Assembly: GCF_016859285.1 (NCBI RefSeq)
Contig: NC_053419.1
Location: 13,110,501-13,174,500, forward strand
Reading direction: 5' to 3'
DNA from: Xiphias gladius
Taxonomy: Eukaryota > Chordata > Actinopteri > Istiophoriformes > Xiphiidae
Length of the DNA stretch: 64,000 nt
Under the pieces are notes generated by a model, which was not told the origin of the DNA, did no database searches, and saw only the letters and a program-made list of their open reading frames with translations. The translations under genes and the position numbers were made by a program. This document shows, in pieces, positions 36,153 through 48,347 of the stretch (positions are counted from its first letter, which is position 1; every line of letters starts with the position of its first letter).

Positions 36153-39100
36153 ATGGAGGGAAGATTCACGGCAGTAATATTTTTCCTTCTGGTTTCATGT
36201 GTCTCTAGGACATTAGGTAAGGTATCCGCAAACTACTAAATTGTTAAAACTTTACTTACATCGTGTGTAATCTGTCACATTTTAAATCTACCCTTGTACT
36301 GCTGTCTTACTCAGAGTTAGATGAGAGGATCAACATAATCTCTATGTGCTCAGAACCGAGAAAAGAGAAATGGCTCATTATAAAATTGCACGATAGCGTA
36401 GTTAAAGCAATCACAAAACATAAAATGTAAATGTTAAAGCAGGAGATACCTGAATTATGATGTGGAACATTATATAAAGATATATTAGTAAACTGAATAA
36501 CAAAAAGAACAATATAAGTCTAAAAAACTAAACTATTCAGATTTTAATTAATCAATTGTTGAATTAAGGTATAAGTTCAAATATGCTTCATTAAATGCTA
36601 ATTTAATTCATTGATAAACACATAGCTTTTTAATGTATCGATTTCAAAATGAAACTGGTGGCGCACTCCAGACTTCACACTTAAGACTGTTTTTTGGACA
36701 GGACAAACATGTGAGGGAAACTGTGGAGAGAAACTTGACTTCTGCTCATGTCACCCAACGTGTACGTCTCTGAAGAACTGCTGTACAGACTATAAAGAGT
36801 ACTGTGTGGAAATCTTTCCTTATTCTGGGACTACTTTTGGTGGGACAGATTTTATTGTCCTTGATGCAACCTTCAATAAAAGTTCCCAGATTGTGTGCAG
36901 GTAAGACTTCCTTTTATACCTTGTTTACATGTTCCTAAACCTGTTGTGCTTGTACCTTTAATTGACTGATCATGGTTAAGTGAAATACGTACAATGACTT
37001 GACAGACATTAGTAACACCTGACCTGAAAAAAAAAAAATCTTAACTCAAGATCCACTTTATTTTTTCAAGCCTCAGAGCTTTCGACTGCATTTCATGGTC
37101 TTCTGAACTTTCACACTCAAGTATACTACTTGTATTACAGGAACATTATACAGTTGAAGTACAGTGTAGAAACTTACTAATCATTCTTTTTGTAATTATA
37201 ATGGCAGGTTCAACAATAATACCAACACTGTGGGGTATGTGGATGAAAACAGTAGGGGCCATTGTATCTCCCCACTACTCTATGAAACAGGATGGGTCCC
37301 TTTGCACATCTCCTCAGATAATGGCAACACATTCAGTAGAGTTGGAGCCTGGCTTTCAGGTACTATAATTGTCTGTATATTCTTATGAGTAACACCTTAA
37401 AACACTTTGTCAGAATTGAACAGCACGTCGATTTTCCGTTTGGTGTTGAAACAACATTAATTTATGATTTATTTGATTTAAATCTGTTGCTACAGTACAT
37501 ACTGGCAAGTTAGACCCTCAGTTCAAGGCGACTCTGGTCAACTCAACAAAATGGCACTTCTATGGCACACCTAATGTTGGAGGCACTCTTGAGATGACTT
37601 GGAATACTTCTTTGGTCAGAGCTGAGAGGGTCAATATCGAGCTCTGGGGATACATGGAGACCGGTGAGTACAGATCTAATGTATGTACACTTCATAGGTC
37701 ACATGACCCAACTTAGCTGGGGAAAATACTGAATATTTGTAAAATGCTTCTCTGCAGGAGAGCCCTATTCAGACGACTGGCAAGGTGGTTGGGAGTATCT
37801 GTACTCACTTGCAAAGGATCAGCCCAACGATGGTTCCTTTAGCTTTTTGCCCAAACCAGCAGAGAAGAACTTTTCACGTTGGGAGCTTGGCTCTGTGCGC
37901 ATCAGCCCCAGTACCTACCGTGATGGCATGTGGTATGTGTAAGATGTAAATCCTCCAAAGATAATTATGTATTAGTATTAAAAAACTGATTATTTAAGTC
38001 TGATATTTCAACAAAAACAATAAATGAATGTAAAAAGTAGCTAACAGCAGTATTCGTTTCATTTAGGAATGTACAAGCTGCATGGACTGAGGATCATGCT
38101 CTAGCTTGGCATCTGGAAGAGAGGTTCAGGCAGAACTCAGCAATGTGGGCCCTGGAGAAATGTATAGCATGGGACCATCTGGAAAATCAGCTGCCCAACT
38201 TCCTCAGTGAAATCATAGACTGCCCCTGCACTCTGGCTCAAGCGAGAGCAGACACCGGGAGGTTTCATGTAAGTGTGAAGAGTTACACATTTAACTTTGC
38301 CTGCAATCGCTTGGAACAGCCTTGCAATAAAGATTTAATGGATAAAAGCTGGCATAAAATCACTGTGAGATGTTTCAAATTGCGTCATGCACATAAAAGC
38401 AATCATAAGAAAGCACAAACTACAGTCCACTTTATATCTGGTGTGTCCACGTTTGTGTGTGGGCTGAGAGGTGCACGTGTACACACACCTTGTATCATTA
38501 CCTCCCAAATTAGAGATAAAAGTCTGTAATTACTGTAAGTGTATATGGTGGAACATCAACTGTCGTTTCAAGGTCTCTCTTTCTCAAAGAACTCTCCTCT
38601 AATTACAGCATTTACAAGAACACATATTCTGAACATGTTTCAGCATAGATCTTATCGCCTTTTATCAAATTTACAAATTGAATGTTAGGGTTAGGAAAAG
38701 CCATTACTGGCTTTTAGTGGCAGGTGAGTGACAAATTTAAGGTTAAAACTGCATGTTTGGAGCCAGTGACTTAGTGTATTGGTGAGGATTGAGTGTGAAG
38801 CAGTAGCTTATTAACCGCTGTCAAATTGTGAACAAGTTAACTGAATAACTGAGTGGTTGCCTTTGCCATTTTAGAGTTATGCTTCTGGACTGGGTTGCAC
38901 CAGCTGTTCGTAAACCCATCACTAAGTTTGTTTGTAAAGTTGTTCCTAAGTTCTAAGTACTAGCTAGTGTCACACCAGAAATTTACTGATTCGGTTTACA
39001 CCATTAAACTTTACCAAGTCAAGTCTCTTTAATCAAACTGCTAATATCTTATCACACACTATTGTCAGTTTTGTCCGTTGGTTCAGTCAGATATGCAACA

Positions 39101-42100
39101 GTTTCAAATGTCAGACTGTGGGTGAATATTTAGTAATGGCAAATCTCTGCGTAAAAACTAGTTTGTGTGGTCCAACGTAATTTTAATTTAGTGATTTGGA
39201 AATCTCCGGTTAGTAAACACTTAGGTTACATCTGGGCTACGTTTAAGAGCTGGTGCAACCATCTCCTGCACTGCAATTTATACATGAACACAGCCAGATG
39301 TCCATTTGGCTGCCTGCTCTCAGACACTGTATCTCTCTCCTCAGACCGATTATGGCTGTGACATAGAGAAAGGGAGTGTTTGCACTTACCACCCTGGGAG
39401 TGTTCATTGTGTGAGGGCTATACAAGCCAGGTGGGTCCTCGCCACAAAAAAGAATAATGACATTCCCATCAGCCTCATCTGAACTTCATGTGTCTTGCTT
39501 TTTTCTTAGCAAATGTCAGCATAAACAACATCAGCATCCTAGCATTGTCATTGTAAGCTCACGTTAGTACAGCCTCACAGGGCTGCTAGCATGGCCACAG
39601 CACAGTTCACAGGTCCGACTGACACTTGCAAATGTATCAACAGTCCTAAGTATGCAGCAGGACAACAGTGTTGTTATGACAGCGCCGGTGCTCAGATCCT
39701 GACGGCAGACTCGATTGGGGGCAGCACTCCAGACCGAGCACACGACTGGGGCTCACCTCCCTACAAGAGACCTCCTCGAATTCCTGGACAGTCCCACTGG
39801 GTCTATGACGTCCTCAGCTTCTACTACTGCTGCCTGTGGTCGGACAACTGCTCTTACTACTTCAAACACCGGCCCTCCAGTGACTGCAGGCGTTACCAGT
39901 CACCCAGCTCAGGTGAGTGAATCATTAACCACGGAGCAGTCTCTGTGTTTTTGAGATTATTGTTCACAGTGGAGTCATCATTTGTGCGCGCGTGTGTGTG
40001 TAATGCTAGCTGTGGTGTTCGGAGATCCCCACTTCATAACTTTTGATGGCGTCAGCTACTCCTTCAACGGCAAAGGGGAATACACTTTAGTGACCTCGGC
40101 AAAGCGAGAGCTCACGATCCAAGGCAGAACGGAACCTGTGAACGGTGAGCTACTGAAGGGACTGAGCTTTTAAAAGTTACTGTTTTCTAACTTTCTCAAC
40201 AATGATCACTAAATCCGACCACTAAAGAATGATAACAAATATTTCTATGTATGAAATACACCCTGCTCATGAACTATTAAAAAAAAAAATTCCTTTTCCT
40301 TGCGTCATTAAGCTGGTTCTCTCACTATTAGGAACCACAATGAAAGCAACACAGTTATCAGCTGTGGCCATGAAAGAAGCATCCTCTGATGTTATTGAGG
40401 TGCGACTTGTTAGTGGTCACAACAGCCTCGAGGTGCTGCAGAATCAAAAGACCCTCTCCTTTGCTGAGCAGAGCTGGATGGATCTGCATGGTGAGACCCA
40501 GATTTTACTACTCATGGTGACATTTTCTAAAATGCATTCCCTCTGGTCATTTTATTAGACAGTAAGTATGAATTTGGACACAGTCCTCACATTTGTGACA
40601 CAGTGAGTTTCTCTTTGTGGTCAACTTTTGGATTTGTGACTCGTAACGGAGTGAAAAAGAAAAGTGTAAAAAGAACAAAAACACTTGTGATCACTTTATA
40701 CTGACAGTATTGCCATAGCTGAGAGTAGATTTATGGAAAACATAACAAAATGGTTAAAAAAAAAAATACAGCCACACTCTTATTTTGAATAAAGACCTGC
40801 TACGTGACAACGCCACAACACTCACCAAATTTTGACAGAAAGGATGTAGCAATATTTGGTGCACAGTAGTACGTGACCAGCACAAACAAAACAGCACAGA
40901 CAGAAATGCAGTATAGTATAGTATACGTAGTATTTGTGTTCAAGTGCCATAATTAAAATGCCCTTTAGATTCAGTTATCCAGCAGCAGATAAAGATGTTT
41001 AAATTACCTTCATCTTGACCGACTACAACTGTAAATACTGTTTACGCATGCAGTAAATGCATCAATGAAAAATATCGCTTTTTTAGGATATACTGGATAT
41101 TAATTTAACACTCACAGCAGACATTTTTCTGCAAGATGACCACTTTTACTTTTGCTTCTTTAAGTATACTTTGCTAATAATACCTCTTTCCTATTACTTA
41201 AGCAAAATTTAGAATGCAGGACCTTAATTGCAATACAGTATTCTTACACTGTTGTATTACTACTTTTAATAAAGAAAAGGATCTGAACACTTGCTCTGCT
41301 ACGGCAGAAATATGAAAACTGTTCCAAATTTGGGAGGAAACTGGGAGTTCATGTGGGATCCCCATTGCTAATAAATACATTTGCTTTCAGGGCCTTTGAC
41401 GCAAGTTCTTGACATAATCTTGTTATGACTTTAACCAAATCTCTCTTGTAGGTGTGTTTGTGTTTTCTCCTACCTCAACAAATGTGACCGTGATGTTCCC
41501 CACTGGAGCCGGGGTGGAAGTGCGACTGGGAGAGGGAACAATGACAACCACTGTGCTCCTGCCAGAAGACTTCAAAGACTCTACTCTCGGATTGTTGGGA
41601 AAGATGAACGGTGACGCCGGAGACGACCTCGTCCTCAGCAACGGTCAACTTGTGCAGAACCACAGCAATCCAGAGGAACTGTTCTCCTTCGGGGCAAGCT
41701 GTAAGAAATGTGTTTCGTCTGTTGTGAACCTACGATTTTACATGAGCTGTATACGTTACACTGTGTATCCTCCAAAAAACTCCATAAAAAATGTAGTAAA
41801 ACATGCATGAAGTTTGGGGCATGGACTGCAGGTGTAGGTATGATATTCATGAAGATTGCGTTCTTTCACCGAGACTCGTAATATGGGATGAAAACTCGAG
41901 ATATCACCCAATTTGGAACAACATAGTCACGATTTTATTGGTGAAATGGTAGAGTAGCCACAGTAAAACAACTTTAATCAAGGCTGGCATCTGGCATCTA
42001 CAAGAGTAAAGTCAAGACTCTGGCCATGTTAAAAAGAGAAAACTGAAGTATTAAATCTATTCTTTACTCACCGAGAGGCTGTGAGTCAGGAAGATTTAAA

Positions 42101-45100
42101 CCCAGTTCACAAAGGTTGAAGGTCCTTTTGCCCACCATTTCTTTGTCATACTGCTTCCTGTGAGGGTCGTGTCCCCTTCCATGGTGGGGAAACATATTTC
42201 TCTTTTTGTATCTTCATGCAAAGAACAGGTGTCAGCATTTCAGAAAATCCCCCTTAGGTTATGAAACATCAGCGGTGCAATTGTGTGTAGTAACTGTGCA
42301 TCTTTCTTTTTGTCTTACAGGGGCTGTATCTAACAAGTCTGCCTTGTTCACGTATGACTCTGAATATCTTTTGGACACATATTACTATGCTCCCAGACAT
42401 GACCCCAGTTTTATTCCAGTGTTTGCTGTCCCTGAGAGTCCAGATGATCCTTTAGTTGATCAGGCATCTGAGATATGCTCTGGAGAGGGATCTAAGTTCT
42501 GCAGGTATGCGTAGGGAAACTTTAATTTACTTTTTACTCATTATGATAATGAATGAATTAGCAAATAGAGCTGAAACGGTTAGTCAACTGACAGAAAAAT
42601 AATCTGCAACTAACTAACTGTTTCAGTTATTTTTCAAGCATAAGTTGCGAAAAGGTGCCAATCATTCTCCATGTGCAGCTCTCCAGTGTATGAATTTGCG
42701 GCTTTTCTCTGTAATGAATCATTATTAATTGAATATTTGAAGTCTTTGAATTGTTGGTCAAATACAACAAAACATCAACAAAGACGTCACCTTGGCTCTG
42801 AGAAATTGTTATGAGAATTTCTTCACTGTTTTCTGACATGTAATAGACTAAACGATTTATCAAAAAAAGTGAATGAATGAATGAATGAATGGATAAAAAA
42901 GTAGTCAGTAGTTCAAGTCCTGATGATGTGACAGTGATGTCATCAGGTTTATCTTGACTCGGACTACAAATTTATAACAGAAAGCCTGTGTTATAAACCG
43001 AGTGTATGGAATTTGAAAGAAATGGGTATTAACCAGGCAACGAGTTCCTAAAAAGACTATTGAGTTGCACTACAGAAAATGTAGGATGTAGTGTTTTTAG
43101 AGGTTGACTCATACAGGGACTAAAAGTCATTATATCTCGGCTTCTGATGATTCAATTTTCAACTTTTTTCCCTTCAATTTTGTTGACTACAGCAGCTCGT
43201 TGTCTGATCATTTCCTCTGCACTGTAGGTATGATATCCTGGTAGGTCGTAGTCCAAGACTGGGAAATGCTACCAGGGCGTCTTTCCAGAGTCACATTTCT
43301 CTTGTGGATGATCTAAAGCCAGGTAGGTGTAGATGATAAAAAAGTCTATGAAAATGTCCACCGTTTATTACGTACAATATTTATGTGTTTTCACAGTGTT
43401 AGTTATTGTCTTAATATGCAGTGATATCCTGCGGCTGGCTTTCACCACCCAATAATGGGAAGAAGGCCGGGACCACATATTTACAAGGAGCTAAAGTTCG
43501 ACTCTCCTGCGATGATGGCTACACTCTCAAGGGATCGGCAGAACGCGTATGCCAGGGGAATGGCCAGTGGTCTGGAGAAGAGACAAGCTGCGTGGTTCCC
43601 AGTATGCATAGATCATGAAATCAGTCTTGTCCAATGATTTTTATCTTCACAAATCACGTGTGGTGTTTGTCAGCATTGTGTGATCCATTGAATCAGCTCT
43701 GAAGTGTTAATTAAATCATTTTCATGACCTTTTTAACTTTTTTCCACTCAGAAAAAAAGGACACAACAAATTGGAAATACAAAGAATTTTGCAATGCAAC
43801 AACTCCATGGGTCATCTAATCACTATGAGGACCCCTTCCTTAACCACAATATAGGCCTATCTAGCTAAAAAAACGAATGAAAAAAAAAAAGAAAACTTTT
43901 GTCGACCTAAAAAGTGCTTCTTTCTGACTGTTACGTAAATCTCTTTTGTTAAAGCAGCCATTTTCACCTTAATAGGACCTTTACATATTACCAGTCATTT
44001 TTGTTGTGATTTATTCCAGTCTTATAATAAACAGATCTCCTCACAGAAAAAAAGGAGGGGGGGGGCATCGAATGCAGAAAAAGAGAGAAGATTTTAAAAG
44101 TTAAATATATGCGCAAAAAACTCTTGGATCGCTCTGTGTGCCAAGTTTGAAACTCGTCGGAATCAAGAGTAGCTGCTGACCCACGCCTTTTTTTGTTCTT
44201 CATGCCACTGAATGCCTGCATTTGTGCAAACATTTAGCACATAAAATTGTGTCACTTTTTGCATCTCACAGCTCCCCTCTGTTGTTCTTCTTACACGTTT
44301 TTTCAACTGTTAAATCTAGACTCCAGGAGACAAACCTCTTCAACTCTTAAGTGACTAATTTTACAAGCCAGTCCAATGCCTGAGAGGGTGACACTTTTTT
44401 TTTTTTCGAATCTAAGCTGAACTAAATGAAAAGTTAAGGGATCAACAGAAAGATTATAGTTCATCCACTGGGGACAGTGAATGTCTGTACCAAATTTCAT
44501 GGCAACCCATCCAGTAGCTGTCAAGATATTTCACTCAAAACTACAAATGCCAACCTCATGCTGGCGCTAGACAAAAGTCAGGCAATCACCAAACTCAGTG
44601 GGATTCATCCTCTGGCTAACATGGATAACTTTACCAAATTTAATAATCTGTCCAGTAATTTTTGAGATATTTAAATGTGGACCAAAGTGATGGCCGGCCA
44701 AAAGAGAGCTTAATCAGATCAAATGACATTGCCATCCATAGTGCCGTGCCACCAGCATGGCTAACAATAAGCATAGCTAAAGCTACTTGCATTGCTCTCA
44801 AGTATTCAAAAGGAGTGCCCCAGGATCTTCTAGCATAAGGATGTGCTCTTCACTGCCTGGGTCTTCTCCACTGGAACACTACATACAAACTTTCCATAAG
44901 AGACAGCGGTACAACATTTATCCAATATGTGCCACCAAGTTAAACAAGAAAACAATCAAACAACTAATAATAATACTAAATAACAACTAAAATATAAAGA
45001 ATGTGTGAACAGAGTAGCTTAATTCATCGGTGTATGCAAATAAAGACTTAGTACTTTTCTTGTGATCAAAACAATTTTCATTTTGAGAACGTGCTGGGTG

Positions 45101-45587
45101 TGTTGTGAAATTGAATCAAATGTTGTTTCTGGTTGGGGACCTTTGTTGCATGTCTTCTCTTCCTGTCTAAATCTATGACCTAAACTATCTAGTTAAGGCA
45201 AAATAAATAAATTAATAAGTCAAACCCACCCAATCTTAATAAATGGTTTTGATCCTGTTGAGAGCTTCTGGTTTAAATACACCTTTCTCATGTTCCAGGT
45301 AATCTTGCAGGAATTGTGGCTGGTTCAGTCATTGGAGCTGTAGCATTGATTGTAATCATAACAACAATTGTACTCCACTCCAGACAACAGAAAAGGTGCG
45401 GTACAGTATTTAAAACCTACATTTGTAAAATGAATTAAATAATTTACTTCAAATGGAAAAGGTGTGACAGATAGGCTGTGTGTTGTAGTTTCCTGCTATG
45501 AAATGAAAGTGAATTTTCTCTCTTTTTCTTTCTTATTTTTTTAATTTCAGAAAAACTGCACGCTCAGTGAAACCTGAGACCTTCTAA
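36153..45587 (+). CDS. susd2: Sushi domain-containing protein 2 (SUSD2)
   Basis: Type I cell-surface glycoprotein. Sixteen in-phase exons, 816 residues (human 822): 36153-36216, 36702-36900, 37208-37359, 37496-37663, 37758-37932, 38067-38268, 39345-39430, 39644-39912, 40010-40144, 40332-40490, 41452-41700, 42321-42504, 43228-43322, 43422-43601, 45299-45395, 45551-45587. Order: signal peptide ([11 protein letters not shown]); eight-Cys somatomedin-B-like module ([12 protein letters not shown] to CCTDYKEYC); an IPT-like stretch ([11 protein letters not shown]); AMOP region ([14 protein letters not shown] to [11 protein letters not shown]); vWD domain opening [12 protein letters not shown]; one Sushi repeat in exon 14 ([12 protein letters not shown] to ETSCVV); a transmembrane helix in exon 15 (about 30 residues from [15 protein letters not shown]); an 18-residue basic tail ending KPETF. 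GDPH at 443-446 is the autocleavage motif known in the human protein. The start was chosen for its signal peptide. Confidence 0.92.
38893..39260. mobile_element. MITE-like element with terminal inverted repeats, susd2 intron 6
   Basis: GGTTGCACCAGCTGTTCGTAAAC at the left (first 20 bases 38893-38912) is answered on the right by the reverse complement of GGTTGCACCAGCTCTTAAAC ending at 39260. The span is 368 bases with no coding potential. The ends suggest a small DNA transposon. I could not see a clear target-site duplication. Confidence 0.6.
39455..39600. repeat. Dispersed repeat, 'CCATCAGCCTCA' 3' part, filling susd2 intron 7
   Basis: It contains GACATTCCCATCAGCCTCAT, AGCAAATGTCAGC, TAGCATTGTCATTGTAAGC and CAGCCTCACAGGGCTGCTAGC, matching the right half of the copy at 58450-58710. 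It makes up most of a 213-base intron and ends about 45 bases before exon 8. Confidence 0.6.
41110..41310 (+). mobile_element. hAT-like element, right-end fragment, susd2 intron 10
   Basis: It contains TACTTTTGCTTCTTTAAGTA, ATTACTTAAGCAAAATTTAG, AATGCAGGACCTTAATTGCA and AAAGGATCTGAACACTTGCT, the forward orientation of the end seen inverted at 19898-20105. Confidence 0.55.
42569..42865 (-). repeat. Dispersed teleost repeat, 'ATCGATTAATC' family, copy 3 (reverse, diverged)
   Basis: The reverse complement of the blocks at 12562-12936 is recognisable: AGACGTCACCTTGGCTCTGA, AGTCTTTGAATTGTTGGTC and TTTTCTGACATGTAATAGAC. It lies in susd2 intron 12 and is followed by a short TGAA repeat at 42870-42892. 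Confidence 0.55.
44470..44790. repeat. Dispersed repeat, 'TTGATGGATTGCCATGAAAT' family, copy 2 (susd2 intron 14)
   Basis: Blocks include CAAATTTCATGGCAACCCAT, ATTCATCCTCTGGCTAAC and CATAGTGCCGTGCCACCAGC, diverged from the copies at 26660 and 58150. The rest of this 1.7 kb intron (43602-45298) shows only AT-rich sequence and a short G run. Confidence 0.5.
45130..45230. repeat. Possible SINE 3' fragment (susd2 intron 14)
   Basis: GGTTGGGGACCTTTGTTGCA followed by TGTCTTCTCTTCCTGTCTAA and a GGCAAAATAAATAAATTAAT tail resembles the 3' end of a perciform SINE and the fragment at 27090-27215. Confidence 0.4.
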
Positions 45588-46310
45588 CCATAATTTTTGC
45601 CTCCCTGTCATACTGTACCTGTTCATGTCTTCACATACTGAAAAATGAAAAACTTTAAGATGAATACATATATAAATACATGCTTACATAATACTAAAGC
45701 GATAGCTTATTTTGATATATATTGTAAGGTTGAACAAAGGCCCCTGCACAGCTAAAGAGTTACTACACACTACATCTTCCATGGCAGAATATTGTCCAAG
45801 TATTGTTGGATTTACTTTGATAGGTTGAAATTTTAACCTGTGTTGCACTTTTGACCGCACCCATTGTTACTGACTAGAACTCTGGGCTAAAAAATGGAGC
45901 TTTAGGTTTATTGTAAAGCAAAAACACTTTGTTGATGAAGGTTTTGTGAGTTCATCTTCACAGTAAGTCACAGGTAGCCTCATTCAAAACATACTGTAGG
46001 TCTGTTCAATAAATTAACAATAACTGATAAAAACCCTGTCAAACATGGAGCAAAGTTCTACCTTGCAACTGTTGAAACACTCCATTATTATTTAAGTCAT
46101 ACAGTGAAAATATCCATAGAGATTTAAGTGTGTGAGCTGCTGAATAAAAAGAAAATCTTTGGTCAGCTCTTCAGATCACCTGTGTGTTTAAACAAGAACT
46201 GAAACTGTAAAGTTAACTGAATTCTGTGCTGTGTATGTATTATGTGTTTATTGTCCTCAAATGCTGATGAATATTGTTAACAAGGTTTGTTATTTTCAAA
46301 TTTGTTGGAC

Positions 46311-46316
46311 AATAAA
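46311..46316 (+). promoter_or_regulatory. Poly(A) signal AATAAA, susd2
   Basis: It lies in ACAATAAAGTTATTC about 720 bases after the susd2 stop. An earlier AATAAA at 46008-46013 is an alternative. Confidence 0.45.
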
Positions 46317-46319
46317 GTT

Positions 46320-48136
46320 ATTCTTATAAAGAAATATCGATCTAAAAAAAGATATACTGCAGTTTATGTCGTATACTTAAGACTCTATGATTTTCTTCTT
46401 ATACTGTGCATATATTATCATATATTACATGGCCGACCAAGGGGCCAAACAACTCAGATATCGGAAATGTAACATTCCACCACAGTTTCTAACTAGCCTT
46501 TAGCCTCACTGATCCAATGTATGCATTTCTGCACGTGTCCATTAATTACACACACTAGCTAAATAAAATAAAATTACTCAATTTACATCCAGCATTTATT
46601 TACTTTTGTGAATTATAATTTGTTCCTTAAATGTATGTGTCATGGTTATTTATAAATAGTCCTATTCATGAAGCCAGTTTTTCCTGAAAAGCCTAAACAT
46701 TTTTTTTATTTAATCAATGTCCAAGATTGTACTTGTTTCAGCGGTCGACTTCAAAATTAAAGTATTTAAAACAGAAAACTATGTAATATCCAACTTCACA
46801 TCTCACACATTCCCAGAATGTTTCTGTATCGTTAAAATAGTTTTTAGAATTTTTCACATCATGAATATGAATTTTTCTTTTGACATGGATTTGAAACAAA
46901 TTAATTGGACCAATTTGTTCATCTGAGGGAGGTAGCCTGGAAGTTTTATATACAACAATGTCACCAAAGGCTGAATGGCGACACTCAGACATGCTACAGT
47001 ACGTTTTACATTTAGAAAAATGTCTGCCATTTTATTCTTCAGCCAAGAGAAATGACAGACCCATTATTGAGTTTAGTTTAACTTTAATGTAATTTAATTG
47101 AGTAAATATAGTTTAATTCATTTAACTCAATTAAAATGAATTGAGTGAGTACTCGAGTACGTACATGTGGTAATTTAATGGAGTAAATTTAATGGAGCAA
47201 ATATAACTTAATTTAATTAATTTAAATCCATTTATCTGAGTAAAGTTAAGCTCTCCTAAGTTCAACTCAACGAATTTAACTCAAAAATTTTGCAGACTTT
47301 TGCAGTATAACCTACAATGTATGTACAGTAATTCTTTGGTTTGAAAATAAAGTAAGTAAGATAATTCAAGATACTGTTGCTATCAATAGTTTAATTTTCT
47401 GGGAATGGCATCACTCCAAGCATTATGTATTTAGTTACTATAGTTACTTGTCTACCATGTATTGCTGAATATTTATTTAGTTAATACCTTTGACTAATGC
47501 TTTGGATGAGTGCTGATGGAAAGGCTACAGATATTCATTAATAAATATCCTTCCTCTCTGATGGGAAATAGCTCACTGATCTATTCCTCCTAGGCTTGTT
47601 TCATTATTTGTACAACATAACACTCATGAGCATGTAGCTCTAGATGTAAAATTCCTCACCACCACACGACTGCATTAGTCTTTCAGTCCATCACTTTGTC
47701 CTGGATGTAAACACATCCTTATTGTGATAACATAGAATCATTTGCCCTCCATACTCATCATACGATAATGTTTGTTGGGTTTTGAGTTTTTCCTTCAGTC
47801 TTGGGTTAAAAAACTCCGTTGTTTACGGTGTGACTCTGAACGTACGTGCTGTTCCCTCACATAACACAAGGCTGTGATTTCTATGGACAAAGAACACCAG
47901 TGTGTGACAAGACTGCAGAGGCCACTGCTGAATAAACTGTCCACTTGCTGCCTCCAAAGTCATTCACCGACAACTTGCCACAGACACTCCAGCGATATAA
48001 ATACAAATAATTAGCATTATCCTCTCCAGGTTCCAGGGCAACGGAGGACTAACATCCCAGCCCAGGACATACCAATACACTCCCATCCCTTAGATCACAC
48101 TTACTGCTGGACAAGCCTTAAAATGAATCAGCTGGG
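46320..48136. other. Intergenic region susd2 to the small heat shock gene
   Basis: AT-rich, with no supported gene. 47070-47290 is a degenerate repeat built from GTAATTTAATTGAGTAAATA-like units, with partly palindromic TTAACTCAATTAAAATGAATTGA. Short ORFs here are AT-rich noise. Confidence 0.5.
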
Positions 48137-48144
48137 TATATAAA
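48137..48144 (+). promoter_or_regulatory. TATA box of the HSPB1-like gene
   Basis: TATATAAA lies 204 bases upstream of the start codon, so the predicted transcription start is near 48168. No good array of nGAAn heat shock elements was seen in the 300 bases upstream by eye. Confidence 0.55.
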
Positions 48145-48347
48145 GTGTGTGAGTGGAGCATTGCCGATGCCAAATCAGCCTTTTCCTCACACCTCCTGCT
48201 CACTTTTGTTAGTGTTTGAGATTAAAAATACAGCCGCCCTATTGCGAATTGTCCAGGTCATCAATCTAGACTTGTTTGTCGGGGTGGAGCTACAGGCTTT
48301 GCAGTTTCACCATCCCTTTCCTTCCTTCTGAGCTTATTTTCTAGGAT

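Noticed and set aside
43602-45298. susd2 ending in exon 14 without a membrane anchor
   Set aside because: Reading past the donor at 43602 does reach a stop soon, but a phase-matched exon at 45299-45395 encodes the expected transmembrane helix, so the anchored form is the better model.
45700-47300. Phage, plasmid, CRISPR or operon-type system
   Set aside because: No direct-repeat arrays with spacers, ribosome-binding-site-led gene clusters or prokaryotic genes occur anywhere in the window; the DNA is plainly animal nuclear.
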